64,000 bases of DNA from Limnovirga soli. GTDB lineage: Bacteria > Bacteroidota > Bacteroidia > Chitinophagales > Chitinophagaceae. The translations under genes were made by a program, and so were the position numbers. Below are positions 8,421 to 17,767 of the stretch, piece by piece. Positions within the stretch are counted from its first letter, which is position 1. Each line of letters starts with the position of its first letter. The notes below the pieces were generated by a model, which was not told the origin of the DNA, ran no database searches, and worked only from the letters and a program-made list of their open reading frames with translations. Location of the stretch: assembly GCF_013106755.1 (NCBI RefSeq), contig NZ_WHPF01000006.1:62001-126000 (forward strand), in the 5' to 3' direction.

Positions 8421-9608
8421 TTAATTAATCCTTTCGGCAACAGGTGCCAAGGCTGGCAAATTATTTTGTGGTTTATCCAAATAAAAATATGCAGTAGCTG
8501 AATAATCATCACTGCGATAAAAATTTACCCAACCACTTGGAAAACCAGCATCCATTATTTCAGGATACTTTCCCTCAAAAAGCCTTACAAAACCAGTAGC
8601 ATCATTTGCTACCGTAATTGGTTGTAGGCGGGCACCTTTTTTTAAAAATCCACGCACCATTTCAAGATCGGCACCGCCAATTTGTTGAATGGAGGCTTTA
8701 AAGTTCTTATAAAAAAACACCTGATCAGGAATATGAAAGCGATAAAAACAATATTGTTGTTTGGCTTCATCAGCTATAGTACACCCTTGATAACGGTTAA
8801 TAAAAACCCCCTGCCCCCAACCGGTACCAATATAATCCTCTGTACCCGTACCGTTAATGGTGGGGTATTTTGTATCCTCATCAATAAACATTTTTACCTC
8901 TCCCTCTCCAAACCAGGATCCTCGGTAGCTGGTATCCGCATTTACACCAATATTGGCACCTAAATAACGTCCTTTACCTGTAATACCGGGTAAAACATCA
9001 AAACCGGCACCAATAGCTGATGATTTTTGCCGATGCCAATAAGCATGAAAATACAGCATATCTGCAGGCTGGGCGTTAGCACGTATAAAATCAATATCGT
9101 AGAACAATAACATTTCATCTACCGCACCTTCATTGGTAAGAACAACCCTGGCCTCATTTTTAAATGGCATGGGAATATAGCAATTAAAAGACCGGCCTTC
9201 GGGACTGCTGAATAAAGCCGATTCGAATATGGTGGTACGGCCCAGGCCAACACCAAAGAAATCACCAAAAGGCACGTCTACAGCGGGTTTGGTAGCATTA
9301 TCCCAAAATATTTGCAGGTGTAGCGACCGTAATTGTTGTGGCTCACGGTTACGTACTGTAAACCACATTCTTTGAATAGTACCAGCACCTTTAATATTTA
9401 GCAATGTTTTGCTTTTGCCAGCCGGCAAGCTTTCGAAAGCATTGCCTTTGGCAGATTGGTTACTAATACCCCCCTGCCCTTTTAAACCATTAAGGTTTTC
9501 GAAACTACTCATGTGAGAGGTGGGGTTACCCTTTGGCATAATATATAATTCCTGCGCCTTGGCTGTGCAAATAAAAAACAGGAATATGGCTAACAACATT
9601 ATTCTCAT
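8421..9608 (-). CDS. DUF2961 protein, GH172-like secreted glycosidase candidate
   Basis: A 395-residue protein with a signal peptide over the first 18 residues. The DUF2961 core includes SFENLNGLKGQGG, LLNIKGAGTIQRMWFT, DVPFGDFFGVG, WFGEGEVKMFIDED and GTGTEDYIGTGWGQG. DUF2961 proteins were placed in glycoside hydrolase family GH172, whose studied members act on alpha-fructofuranosides and D-arabinofuranosides through two glutamates. The conserved Glu residues in GEGE and GTED, about 20 apart, are the obvious candidates. No transporter or other saccharolytic gene is adjacent. Substrate assignment is inference. Confidence 0.8.
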   Translation of the reverse strand: MRIMLLAIFLFFICTAKAQELYIMPKGNPTSHMSSFENLNGLKGQGGISNQSAKGNAFESLPAGKSKTLLNIKGAGTIQRMWFTVRNREPQQLRSLHLQIFWDNATKPAVDVPFGDFFGVGLGRTTIFESALFSSPEGRSFNCYIPMPFKNEARVVLTNEGAVDEMLLFYDIDFIRANAQPADMLYFHAYWHRQKSSAIGAGFDVLPGITGKGRYLGANIGVNADTSYRGSWFGEGEVKMFIDEDTKYPTINGTGTEDYIGTGWGQGVFINRYQGCTIADEAKQQYCFYRFHIPDQVFFYKNFKASIQQIGGADLEMVRGFLKKGARLQPITVANDATGFVRLFEGKYPEIMDAGFPSGWVNFYRSDDYSATAYFYLDKPQNNLPALAPVAERIN

Positions 9609-9683
9609 AAAGCAGGCATTAATGTAAAAAAATAACCAGCTATAAAACTGGTTATTGAATATAGTAATTAATTGCTATTGTAT

Positions 9684-10178
9684 TTATCCTTCATCTGCAG
9701 TTGGGCCATACATGCCAGGAATAGGAATATCAAGTAAACGGAGATAAACTGATAATTGTGCCCTGTGGTGCACAATATGATTTAAAACAAAGGTGCGAAG
9801 AACAATTTTTTTAGGCAAGGTAAAATAGATGGTTTCGCCAGCTCGCATAGTCCAATTCTGATCAAGTACCTCATCTGTAGTACTGCCAAGAATAGTAACT
9901 GCATTGGCAAGGCTTTCTTCAAAAAAAGCAAGCAGCTGTTCACTGGTTTCTATATCGGGGGTTTTATATGAATTATTGGCAAAATCTAATTCGTCCTGAT
10001 TAATGGTTACGTGTACCCAATTGATCATATCGGCTACATGAATGGCCAGTTTACCCAGCGAAAAAGATTTTTCGTGTGGTTTCCAGTTAAATTTATCTGT
10101 TGGAACCTTTTCCAGCATTCTTTTGGTGCCGGCAGCTTCCTGCTTTAGTTCTGCAAGTAAAGATTGGTGTAATGACAT
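9684..10178 (-). CDS. DinB-family protein (putative metal-dependent hydrolase/transferase)
   Basis: A 164-residue four-helix-bundle protein. The metal-ligand histidines of the family appear as KLAIHVADMINWV (about residue 48) and the C-terminal FVLNHIVHHRAQLSVYLRLL. WNWKPHEKSFSLG-type wording (here FNWKPHEKSFSLG) is typical of the DinB/bacillithiol-transferase superfamily. Members include thiol S-transferases, and a YpdA-type bacillithiol reductase is present elsewhere in this window, but a direct link is speculative. Confidence 0.85.
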   Translation of the reverse strand: MSLHQSLLAELKQEAAGTKRMLEKVPTDKFNWKPHEKSFSLGKLAIHVADMINWVHVTINQDELDFANNSYKTPDIETSEQLLAFFEESLANAVTILGSTTDEVLDQNWTMRAGETIYFTLPKKIVLRTFVLNHIVHHRAQLSVYLRLLDIPIPGMYGPTADEG

Positions 10179-10282
10179 AAATATTTTTTATAAATATAAT
10201 AGTTATAACCAATCCATGGTAACAAATTTGATGAGCGTTTTTATAAAAAATGCCCGCATTTAATTAAACAAGAGAATTGTTT

Positions 10283-10345
10283 TGCTGAATAATGTACCTG
10301 CAGTACAAGTGAGTGACACAAGGAACGATGCCACCTGCTTTACAG
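10283..10345 (+). repeat. Intergenic repeat copy, ACAAGTGAGTGACACAA core
   Basis: The variant core is at 10305-10321, after a TTTGCTG left end. The same core recurs at 45418-45434. It lies on the 3' side of malQ, antisense to it. Confidence 0.65.
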
Positions 10346-10428
10346 CTAAGTACCACCCATTTGAAAAGCAATAAATTGTTATTATCCTTGCCATAGGAAA
10401 TAAAAAACCGACAGTATTTGAAGCCATT

Positions 10429-10463
10429 AAAAAGGCCCGGAAATTGTTCCGGGCCTTTTTTTA
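10429..10463. terminator. Bidirectional intrinsic terminator at the malQ end
   Basis: AAGGCCCGGAA and TTCCGGGCCTT form an 11 bp GC-rich stem with a 4 bp loop, flanked by A-run and T-run on opposite sides. The malQ stop codon lies at its edge. Confidence 0.85.
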
Positions 10464-13400
10464 AATTCTGCCAGAGGCATTTATGTTTTGCAATAAGTCA
10501 TCGTTAAAATCGGTTTGCTGCAAAAGATTTTCTAAAGTAAGATGCATGCGGTAACGCCAGTAATGTTTAGGGTTTGCAGGCACGTTTATTCTTTCATCAT
10601 GCGGATTAGCCCTGCGGATTTTGGCATTGATACCCAATATATCCTGCAACTGGAATACACTCCACATGGCGGGAGAAAAGAGATGCTGCAATACGATTGC
10701 TTTGTTTACCCAGGCATCGCAGAAATAAGGTTCGTTGCCCCATTGCCCCATGATGTTGTTATAGAAACGCTGGGTAATGCCACGGTCTTCTTCCCACCAG
10801 CCTCTAACAGTACTCATATCGTGTGTGGAAGGAGTTACCACACTTAGATAAGGTGCATCTGCCGGATGGAAAAACTCCGTTTTGGGATCTTTGGGCATAC
10901 GCTGAATTTCGAGGCTAAGTATACCCAGCTGTTGCATAACATCGGGCACACATGCGGGCACCATTCCAAGATCTTCGCCACAGATAAGCATATTGGTTGA
11001 ACGCTTAAGTGCTGGTAATTTTTGTAAAGCCTCCTGTTTCCAAAAATCATCCTGACGCGAAAAGAAATAATTTAAATACAGTTCTTTTAACTGGTATTGA
11101 GTACCGGCATCCAGTTGTTTAAATGAAGTGGTGCTATCCATAGCAATTCTAAAATGGAATTGCTGACCGGCTGAACCATCCGCCTCGAACATTATTACGT
11201 TTGCGAGCAAGCCAAAAAGTTCTTTTTTTAACCATTGGTTATGTTCGTTGTTTTCGAGTCGGCTAAAATATTGTTCTACTTTTTGCTGGGTATCAAAATC
11301 TGCTTTAAAATGGTAATTATCAAAACCATCGTAAACAAGGAAACTACTTTTAACATGGTTTGCCTGATCTCCAAAAAGATCATTTATCAGTTGTTCGGTA
11401 ACATAAGGACGGCAATACCGGTTATAGTTAAACCATATATTTCTCTCGTTAAACTCATTAATATGGATGGGAATAGAGGGCTCGAAATGCCCCATAATAC
11501 CTTCTACTGCATGTAAGGGTATACTCCAGATGCGGAAAAAACCGAGGATATGATCTATTCTAAATGCATCAAAATAGTAGCTCATTTGCTCGAAACGCAG
11601 TTTCCACCAGGTAAAGCCATCTTCTTTCATCCTTGCCCAGTTATAGGTTGGGAAACCCCAGTTTTGGCCTGTTACCGCAAAGTCATCGGGAGGGGCGCCT
11701 GCCTGAAAATGCATATGGTATAAATCAGGATGTTGCCAGGCATCAGCACCATACCTGTAAATTCCAATTGGAATATCACCTTTTACTATGATACCATTAT
11801 CATGTGCATATTGTGTAGCATCCTTTAATTGAAGATGCAGCAAATATTGTACAAAGAAGTGAATGGCAATTTCATCATGACTTTCTGCGTCGGGATGCAT
11901 TAGTGCTTCCACTGCAGCATCATTGTATTTCCTTAATGAGGTCCAGCGGTTAAAATCAGCGGTTCCATTCTTATCCCTTAAATAGCAAAATGCTGCATAT
12001 GGAACCAGCCAGTGTTTGTTTATTTGAAAATATTGGGCATAATCGTCGGATTCGAAAAGTTGCTTTTTTTGTAATGGGTATATTTGTTTTATATAGCCCC
12101 ATTTAAGTGTATTTACCGCTTCGTAATTAACAGTATCTAATTTATTAAGTGTTTGTTGTTGTGCACCAATGGGCTCTAGTAAATGCTTATTTTTTGTATC
12201 GGTTGCCTTTTCAAGATTCAAAAACATGGGATGCAGTGCAAAAGCTGAAATAGCAGCGTAGGGATAACTATCTGTCCAGGTATTGGTGGCAGTAGTATCG
12301 TTTACTGGCAAAATCTGAATAAGTTTTAAACCAACTTTTTTAGCCCAGTCTACCAATAAATGTAAATCAGTGAATTCGCCCACACCACAACTATTTTCAG
12401 ACCTAAGACTAAAAACGGGAATGGCCACACCGGCACCTTTCCAACCATTTATGGGTAAAACAGCAAATCCGTCATTTACGATGGTTGTTTTATTTTTATT
12501 AACAGCATCATATAAAACACGATTATTACCGGTTTCATATAGGATCATCTTTTGTTCATTCAAATCATAAACACCATATTTATATACTATAGGGAATTGT
12601 GTTTTTGAAATATCGAGCTGCACCGTAAAATAATCTTCATTTTCTGCACGATTTAATACTATTGCCTTGGCTTCTTCCCAATTACCCAATTCCTTTGTAT
12701 TACCAATCATACAAAGCGTTTGCCCCTTTTGTAATAATGGTGATTTTACTTTAAAAACATGCGATACCTTTTTAGCAGCTACTTGTTTTACAGGCGTATA
12801 ATTCTGCTTAAGTAATACGTTTTTAAAAGGTTCGGTATAAAATGTATTCTCTGCATATCCGGCATGATTCCAGCAATCTATAATAAGCACCTCTTCTGTT
12901 AAAAGACTGCTGGCATTAATGATTTTATCCTTTCCCCAGTCAATATTGATAGCGCCATCCTCATTTTTTAACCCATAGTTGTAGGTAATGCCTTCAGCAG
13001 GAATAATTTGAGGGTCCATTTCAATGGATAAAGCCCAAAATTCATCATTTAAAAAACTTAACGGCAAGGCTTTTCCGTAATCATTATCACCTAAAACGGG
13101 ATGGTTACCGGTAATAAATAGGCTTTGTCCGTACCTGGTTTTAAACCTTAACATGAAGGTTATCTTTACAAGTGAGGATTTCATTGTATTGGTATTTAAT
13201 GGCTTTGCAGATGTAGTAATGGCAGCCTTTTTTGGCGTAGCTGCAGCTTTTTTCCTTGCATCAGATGTTTTTTTTACAGCAGTCTTTTCAATATTTTTGT
13301 CTGTTGCAGGTACAACAGTTTCATCAGCTACTGCGGGTTTTCGTTTAGAAATACTTTTTGTTGTTGTTTTTTTTTCGGTAGCGCTAACCATTGGCAAAAT

Positions 13401-13484
13401 TTGCTCTTCAGATGAATTTGCCAATGCTACAGCCTTATCTCCTGCTGATTTCTTTTTCCCGTTTCCTGTTTTCATGTTGTGCAA
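10461..13484 (-). CDS. malQ: 4-alpha-glucanotransferase, DPE2-like, with two CBM20 domains
   Basis: A 1007-residue GH77 enzyme. Two starch-binding CBM20-like domains lie at about residues 104-215 (SLFITGNHPVLGDN) and 240-345 (LCMIGNTKELGNWEEA). The GH77 barrel follows, interrupted by a long insert as in plant DPE2. Catalytic landmarks are FRIDHILGFFRIW (nucleophile Asp), CGEDLGMVP (acid/base Glu) and PSTHDMSTVRGWW (stabilising Asp). It transfers glucan or maltose units during glycogen/maltose turnover in the cytoplasm. The first 100 residues are an odd Lys/Ala/Thr-rich tail before a second candidate ATG at 13184, which would give a normal DPE2-like protein. Confidence 0.92.
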   Translation of the reverse strand: MHNMKTGNGKKKSAGDKAVALANSSEEQILPMVSATEKKTTTKSISKRKPAVADETVVPATDKNIEKTAVKKTSDARKKAAATPKKAAITTSAKPLNTNTMKSSLVKITFMLRFKTRYGQSLFITGNHPVLGDNDYGKALPLSFLNDEFWALSIEMDPQIIPAEGITYNYGLKNEDGAINIDWGKDKIINASSLLTEEVLIIDCWNHAGYAENTFYTEPFKNVLLKQNYTPVKQVAAKKVSHVFKVKSPLLQKGQTLCMIGNTKELGNWEEAKAIVLNRAENEDYFTVQLDISKTQFPIVYKYGVYDLNEQKMILYETGNNRVLYDAVNKNKTTIVNDGFAVLPINGWKGAGVAIPVFSLRSENSCGVGEFTDLHLLVDWAKKVGLKLIQILPVNDTTATNTWTDSYPYAAISAFALHPMFLNLEKATDTKNKHLLEPIGAQQQTLNKLDTVNYEAVNTLKWGYIKQIYPLQKKQLFESDDYAQYFQINKHWLVPYAAFCYLRDKNGTADFNRWTSLRKYNDAAVEALMHPDAESHDEIAIHFFVQYLLHLQLKDATQYAHDNGIIVKGDIPIGIYRYGADAWQHPDLYHMHFQAGAPPDDFAVTGQNWGFPTYNWARMKEDGFTWWKLRFEQMSYYFDAFRIDHILGFFRIWSIPLHAVEGIMGHFEPSIPIHINEFNERNIWFNYNRYCRPYVTEQLINDLFGDQANHVKSSFLVYDGFDNYHFKADFDTQQKVEQYFSRLENNEHNQWLKKELFGLLANVIMFEADGSAGQQFHFRIAMDSTTSFKQLDAGTQYQLKELYLNYFFSRQDDFWKQEALQKLPALKRSTNMLICGEDLGMVPACVPDVMQQLGILSLEIQRMPKDPKTEFFHPADAPYLSVVTPSTHDMSTVRGWWEEDRGITQRFYNNIMGQWGNEPYFCDAWVNKAIVLQHLFSPAMWSVFQLQDILGINAKIRRANPHDERINVPANPKHYWRYRMHLTLENLLQQTDFNDDLLQNINASGRI

Positions 13485-13833
13485 TAGTTAGTTATATGGC
13501 AAAAAACGAATGCTTCGGGTTTGCTTGTCAAATAATTTATGTTTATAGAACTAACTGTGTCATACAATTACCCATCACCATAAATGCATGCCTGCTTAAT
13601 AAAGCAGCAGAAAGATTTGATATACCTACTCTAAAAAGGGTTAGGTATAACTTTTTTCATATAGCAATCCAGCATTTTCAAGTACAAATATAGAGGACTA
13701 AAATAAGTAATGTGTAATTAATACACAAATCTTTTCTAAGAAACTGGTAGAAAATATTTTAGAATAGTTTCAACCATAAAACAGAATTTCGCTAACCTTA
13801 GCATTATTAATAAAGTATTTAATACATTTTTGA
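13485..13833. other. Divergent intergenic gap, no gene seen
   Basis: This 349 bp lies between malQ (leftward) and the MFS gene (rightward). It is AT-rich and must hold both promoters, but I see no clean TAnnTTTG box and no repeat copy. Confidence 0.4.
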
Positions 13834-15048
13834 ATGAAAGATAAAAAGCAGGCAGCCATTGGGTTTATTTTTATAACCTTATTAATAGATTCAATTGGAT
13901 TTGGCATTATTATACCCGTTATACCCATGCTTATTCAGGAAATGGTGGGTGGAAACCTGAGTGTAGCAGCTGAATATGGGGGGTGGCTAACCTTCGCTTA
14001 TTCTTTTATGCAGTTTGTATTTGCACCGGTTATAGGCAACCTAAGCGATCAATATGGCAGAAGACCGGTATTACTTTTCTCTTTATTTGGATTTGGCATA
14101 GATTATTTATTTCTTTCTGTTGCGCCTACCATTGCCTGGCTATTTGTTGGGCGGATTATTGCCGGCATTACCGGGGCAAGTTTTAGCACCGCTTCTGCAT
14201 ATATTGCTGATATTAGTACACCGGAAAAAAGAACCCAAAATTTTGGAATGATTGGCGCTGCATTTGGACTTGGTTTTATTATTGGCCCCGGTCTTGGCGG
14301 ACAATTAGCACATTTGGGTGCAAGGGTGCCTTTTATTGCAGCGGCTGCTTTGGCATTGATAAACTGGCTTTATGGCTATTTTATTTTACCCGAATCGCTA
14401 TCAAAAGAAAACAGAAGACCCTTTGACATTAAAAGAGCCAACCCGTTGGGTTCTATTTTGCAGTTAAAAAAGTATCCGGCTTTCTCTGGCTTAATTGTTT
14501 CGCTCATATTGGTTTATATTTCTGCCCATGCCGTACAAAGTACCTGGACATATTATAACATGGAAAAATTTAACTGGACACCCCAGTTGGTTGGCTATTC
14601 CCTAACATTTGTAGGTATAATGATTGCCTTAGTACAGGGCGGACTGATAAGGATTATTATACCCAAACTGGGCCAGCACAAAAGCGTATATATTGGGCTT
14701 ATTTTATATAGTGTAGGCTTTTTACTATTTGGGTTTGCCACACAGGGTTGGATGATGTACATTTTTATGATTCCATATGCATTTGGTGGTATTGCCGGGC
14801 CTTCTATACAAGGCATTATTTCCAGTCATATTCCACCAAATGAGCAAGGGGAATTACAGGGTGCGCTTACCAGTTTAATGAGTGCCACTTCTATTATTGG
14901 CCCACCTATTATGACAACGCTATTCGCCTATTTTACCAGTACCAATGCACCTTTCATATTCCCTGGTGCACCATTTTTAACTGGTGCCATACTTACTTTT
15001 ATAAGTGCATTTATGGCATGGCGTAGCTTCAAAAAAACGGGGTTCTAA
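13834..15048 (+). CDS. MFS drug transporter, TetA-like
   Basis: A 404-residue protein with about 12 membrane helices. Helix 1 contains [13 protein letters not shown], and loop 2-3 holds the MFS signature [14 protein letters not shown]. Motif C is represented by [15 protein letters not shown] in helix 5. This [18 protein letters not shown] combination is characteristic of the TCR/Tet drug:H+ antiporter group. A chromosomal copy without a TetR-type regulator is more likely an intrinsic multidrug or metabolite pump than an acquired tetracycline determinant. Confidence 0.88.
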   Translation: MKDKKQAAIGFIFITLLIDSIGFGIIIPVIPMLIQEMVGGNLSVAAEYGGWLTFAYSFMQFVFAPVIGNLSDQYGRRPVLLFSLFGFGIDYLFLSVAPTIAWLFVGRIIAGITGASFSTASAYIADISTPEKRTQNFGMIGAAFGLGFIIGPGLGGQLAHLGARVPFIAAAALALINWLYGYFILPESLSKENRRPFDIKRANPLGSILQLKKYPAFSGLIVSLILVYISAHAVQSTWTYYNMEKFNWTPQLVGYSLTFVGIMIALVQGGLIRIIIPKLGQHKSVYIGLILYSVGFLLFGFATQGWMMYIFMIPYAFGGIAGPSIQGIISSHIPPNEQGELQGALTSLMSATSIIGPPIMTTLFAYFTSTNAPFIFPGAPFLTGAILTFISAFMAWRSFKKTGF

Positions 15049-15086
15049 AACATTACCCCGTAAAGGTTTTAGTCAATTTTTGTTTA

Positions 15087-15157
15087 ACAGGCTGTAGATT
15101 TATATGGCATCGGCTCTTGCCACGCTCGGTTCAGGGTTCCCGCCTTGTGGCAGCAAT
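15087..15157 (-). repeat. Intergenic repeat copy, AACCGAGCGTGGCAAG core
   Basis: The core is at 15116-15131 on the minus strand, with left end ATTGCTGCCACAAGGCGGG. It follows the MFS stop and is antisense to it. It pairs as an inverted repeat with the next copy. Confidence 0.85.
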
Positions 15158-15188
15158 GAAAAATGCTAATGGAAAAACCACCCTATTT

Positions 15189-15262
15189 ATTGCCGAATAT
15201 GGTGCCTGACGTACAAGAGTGCGACGCAAGTAAAGCCCAAACTGTATTTGCAGTCAGGCTAA
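15189..15262 (+). repeat. Intergenic repeat copy, ACAAGAGTGCGACGCAAG core
   Basis: The core is at 15213-15230, and the right end (CAGGCTAATAAAA) finishes about 15 bp from the lpxD stop. It is antisense to lpxD and is the partner of the copy at 15087-15157. Confidence 0.9.
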
Positions 15263-15279
15263 TAAAAATTAAAAGACAT

Positions 15280-16296
15280 TTATTTACCCTGTTTTTCCAG
15301 TTGCTCTACCCTTTTGGCCAATGCTTCCAAATTACGAAATTGAATATATGCTTTGCGGTATTTGGAAATTTCAAAAGCGGGTGAGCCCATATATGTTTCG
15401 CCTGGTTTTGTTATACTTTTTGAAATTCCGGTTTGGGCCGTCATTGTAGTGCGGTCTGCAATTTGCAAATGGCCTACCATACCCACCTGCCCGCTAATCA
15501 TACAATTTTTACCAATTTTGGTAGACCCGCCCACCACACCCTGGGCAGCAAAATAGGTATGCTCGCCAATTTCTACATTGTGGGCAATATGAATCAAGTT
15601 ATCGAACTTAACCCCTTTACGTAAGATAGTTGAGCCCAATGTGGCCCGGTCAATAGCACAATTGGCACCTATTTCAACATCGTCTTCAATAATTACATTA
15701 CCAATTTGAGGTACTTTTTTATGGTCGTTCTCCGGGTTAAACCTAAAACCATCACTACCAATTACGGTACCAGCATGAATAATACAGTTCTTGCCAATTT
15801 GCGTTTCAGAATAAATTTTAACCCCTGCAAACAGGGTTGTGTTATCACCAATAACCGCATTATCGCCAATATACACCTGCGGATAAATTTTTACATTATT
15901 ACCAATTACCGCATTTTCGCCCACAAAACTAAATTCGCCGGCATAAATATTAGTACCCACTTTAGCCGATGGGGAAATAAATGATTGCGGAGAAATACCA
16001 GATTTGTTCAATTTAACCTGGTTATACATTTCGAGCAAAGTAGCAAAAGCAGCCGCAGCACTTTCTACCCTTATTAAGGTTGCCGATACCGGCCCGGTAA
16101 GTTCAAGTGTATTTTCTACTATTACAATTGAAGCCTGCGTTTGGTATAAATAAGCCGTATACTTGGGATTTGAAAGAAAGGAAATAGAGCCAGGTACACC
16201 TTCTTCAATTTTAGATAGTGTGGATATACTGGCATTGGCATCGCCTTCTATAGTACCGTTTAGTAAACCTGCAATTTGGCTGGCGGAGAATTTCAT
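15280..16296 (-). CDS. lpxD: UDP-3-O-acylglucosamine N-acyltransferase
   Basis: A 338-residue protein. The N-terminal uridine-binding domain ([25 protein letters not shown]) precedes a left-handed beta-helix of hexapeptide repeats at about residues 105-290, with a C-terminal helix ([17 protein letters not shown]) that packs the trimer. The catalytic His corresponds to the one in [11 protein letters not shown]. It adds the second hydroxyacyl chain in lipid A synthesis, the third committed step. No lpxC or lpxA neighbour is present, unlike the common Bacteroidota cluster. Confidence 0.95.
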   Translation of the reverse strand: MKFSASQIAGLLNGTIEGDANASISTLSKIEEGVPGSISFLSNPKYTAYLYQTQASIVIVENTLELTGPVSATLIRVESAAAAFATLLEMYNQVKLNKSGISPQSFISPSAKVGTNIYAGEFSFVGENAVIGNNVKIYPQVYIGDNAVIGDNTTLFAGVKIYSETQIGKNCIIHAGTVIGSDGFRFNPENDHKKVPQIGNVIIEDDVEIGANCAIDRATLGSTILRKGVKFDNLIHIAHNVEIGEHTYFAAQGVVGGSTKIGKNCMISGQVGMVGHLQIADRTTMTAQTGISKSITKPGETYMGSPAFEISKYRKAYIQFRNLEALAKRVEQLEKQGK

Positions 16297-16439
16297 TGAT
16301 ATGAATTGATTTTATATAGAATATTGGAAAGTAAAGATTTGTTTTAAAACAAATAATATTTGCAATCAGAAACTTTATACAAACCAACAAATATTTTTAT
16401 TTATTATAAAGTTCAGAAACAACGAATAAAGAGAGATAA

Positions 16440-17570
16440 TTAAACAATTGACTTCAATTTTTCTATAACCGTATCTATCTCTGCTTTCGTATTGTGTTTA
16501 CTAAATGAAAAACGAACGGTTACGGTATTTGTATTTCCATAAATGGCATGTATAACATGGCTGCCAATATCGGCGCCACTGGTACAAGCACTACCTCCAC
16601 TGGCACAAATATTATTAATATCCAGATTAAATAAAAGCATTTCACTTTTATCGGTCATAGGAAAACTTGCGCTTAAAACGGCATACAGGCTTTTGCCCAA
16701 CACATCACCATTAAAAGTTACACCGGGAATATTTTTCTCCAGTTGTTCTTTCATATAAAACTTTAGATCGCCAATATAATTGCTGTCGGATTCATAATGT
16801 TGTGTAGCCAGTTCAAGCGCTTTTGCAAATCCAATAATGCCATACAGATTTTCGGTACCTGCCCGCATATTTCTTTCCTGCGAACCTCCGTTAATAAAGG
16901 GCTTTATTTTTATTTGTTCATTTATATACAAAATACCTACGCCTTTAGGGCCATGAAATTTATGACCTGCCCCTGTTATAAAATGTACTGGTGTATTGCG
17001 TAAATCAAAAGGAAAATGGCCAACAGTTTGTACTGTGTCGCTATGAAAAACCGCATCATATTTTTTGCAAAGATTACCAACAGCATGAATATCGAGCATA
17101 TTCCCAATTTCATTATTGGCATGCATAAGTGTTACCAGGCATTTTTCAGTACTACCTGCCAACAATTGCTCCAGATGCGCCATATCAATTTGGCCATTTG
17201 GTAAAAGGTTTACATAACTTAAAAGTGCTTCTCCCTGCTTACTGAGGTATTCTACCGTATGCAAGGTAGCGTGGTGTTCAATTTTTGAGGATATAATATG
17301 TTTACAACCCAAATCTCTAACTGCAGCAGTAATCGCCGTATTACTACTTTCTGTGCCGCCACTGGTAAAAAAAATCTCTGCAGGATGTGCATTTAGCAGT
17401 TTCGCAACTGTTTTACGGGCATTCTCAATTGCCAGTCTTGTTTCTCTGCCATAGCTGTATATAGAAGATGGGTTACCAAAATAAGTGGTTAAATAGGGCA
17501 TCATCTCATTTAAAACCTCCGGATCTAATGATGTTGTTGCCGCATTATCTAAATAAATTCTATTGATCAT
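16440..17570 (-). CDS. Cysteine desulfurase (NifS/IscS-like)
   Basis: A 376-residue class V aminotransferase-fold enzyme. The PLP-binding lysine is in GAGHKFHGPKGVG at about residue 206. The persulfide-carrying Cys is in SGGSACTSGA at about residue 326, in the long flexible loop typical of class I (IscS/NifS) rather than SufS. It releases sulfur from cysteine for Fe-S clusters and thiolated tRNA. No iscU, sufB or regulator is adjacent. A promoter-like box lies at 17708-17715. Confidence 0.93.
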   Translation of the reverse strand: MINRIYLDNAATTSLDPEVLNEMMPYLTTYFGNPSSIYSYGRETRLAIENARKTVAKLLNAHPAEIFFTSGGTESSNTAITAAVRDLGCKHIISSKIEHHATLHTVEYLSKQGEALLSYVNLLPNGQIDMAHLEQLLAGSTEKCLVTLMHANNEIGNMLDIHAVGNLCKKYDAVFHSDTVQTVGHFPFDLRNTPVHFITGAGHKFHGPKGVGILYINEQIKIKPFINGGSQERNMRAGTENLYGIIGFAKALELATQHYESDSNYIGDLKFYMKEQLEKNIPGVTFNGDVLGKSLYAVLSASFPMTDKSEMLLFNLDINNICASGGSACTSGADIGSHVIHAIYGNTNTVTVRFSFSKHNTKAEIDTVIEKLKSIV

Positions 17571-17707
17571 AGATGCTTGTGTTATAACCTTATGTATGAA
17601 ATAAGGCCGGATAAAGAAGATTGCATTACCACAAATCCCTATTCAAAAATTCGAACTAAAACAATTTGCAGTTGAATAAATGCTACTGCCATAATCGTGG
17701 CAGGCCG

Positions 17708-17715
17708 CAAAAGTA
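17708..17715 (-). promoter_or_regulatory. -7 promoter box for the cysteine desulfurase gene
   Basis: On the minus strand this reads TACTTTTG followed by CGGCC, a strong fit to TAnnTTTG. It abuts the T-run of the hairpin at 17715-17741 and is about 140 bp upstream of the start codon. Confidence 0.55.
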
Positions 17716-17741
17716 AAAAATCTCTTTGAAAGAGATTTTTT
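17715..17741. terminator. Hairpin terminator after glmM
   Basis: AAAAATCTCTTT and AAAGAGATTTTT form a 12 bp stem with a very short loop and a T-run on each strand. It lies about 26 bp beyond the glmM stop and directly before the next promoter box. Confidence 0.7.
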
Positions 17742-17767
17742 GAGTTTTAATTTCCTGTAAAATAGCA

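Noticed and set aside
13834-15048. Calling the TetA-like pump an acquired tetracycline-resistance gene
   Set aside because: There is no TetR gene, no mobile element and no composition break. A chromosomal efflux function is the simpler reading.
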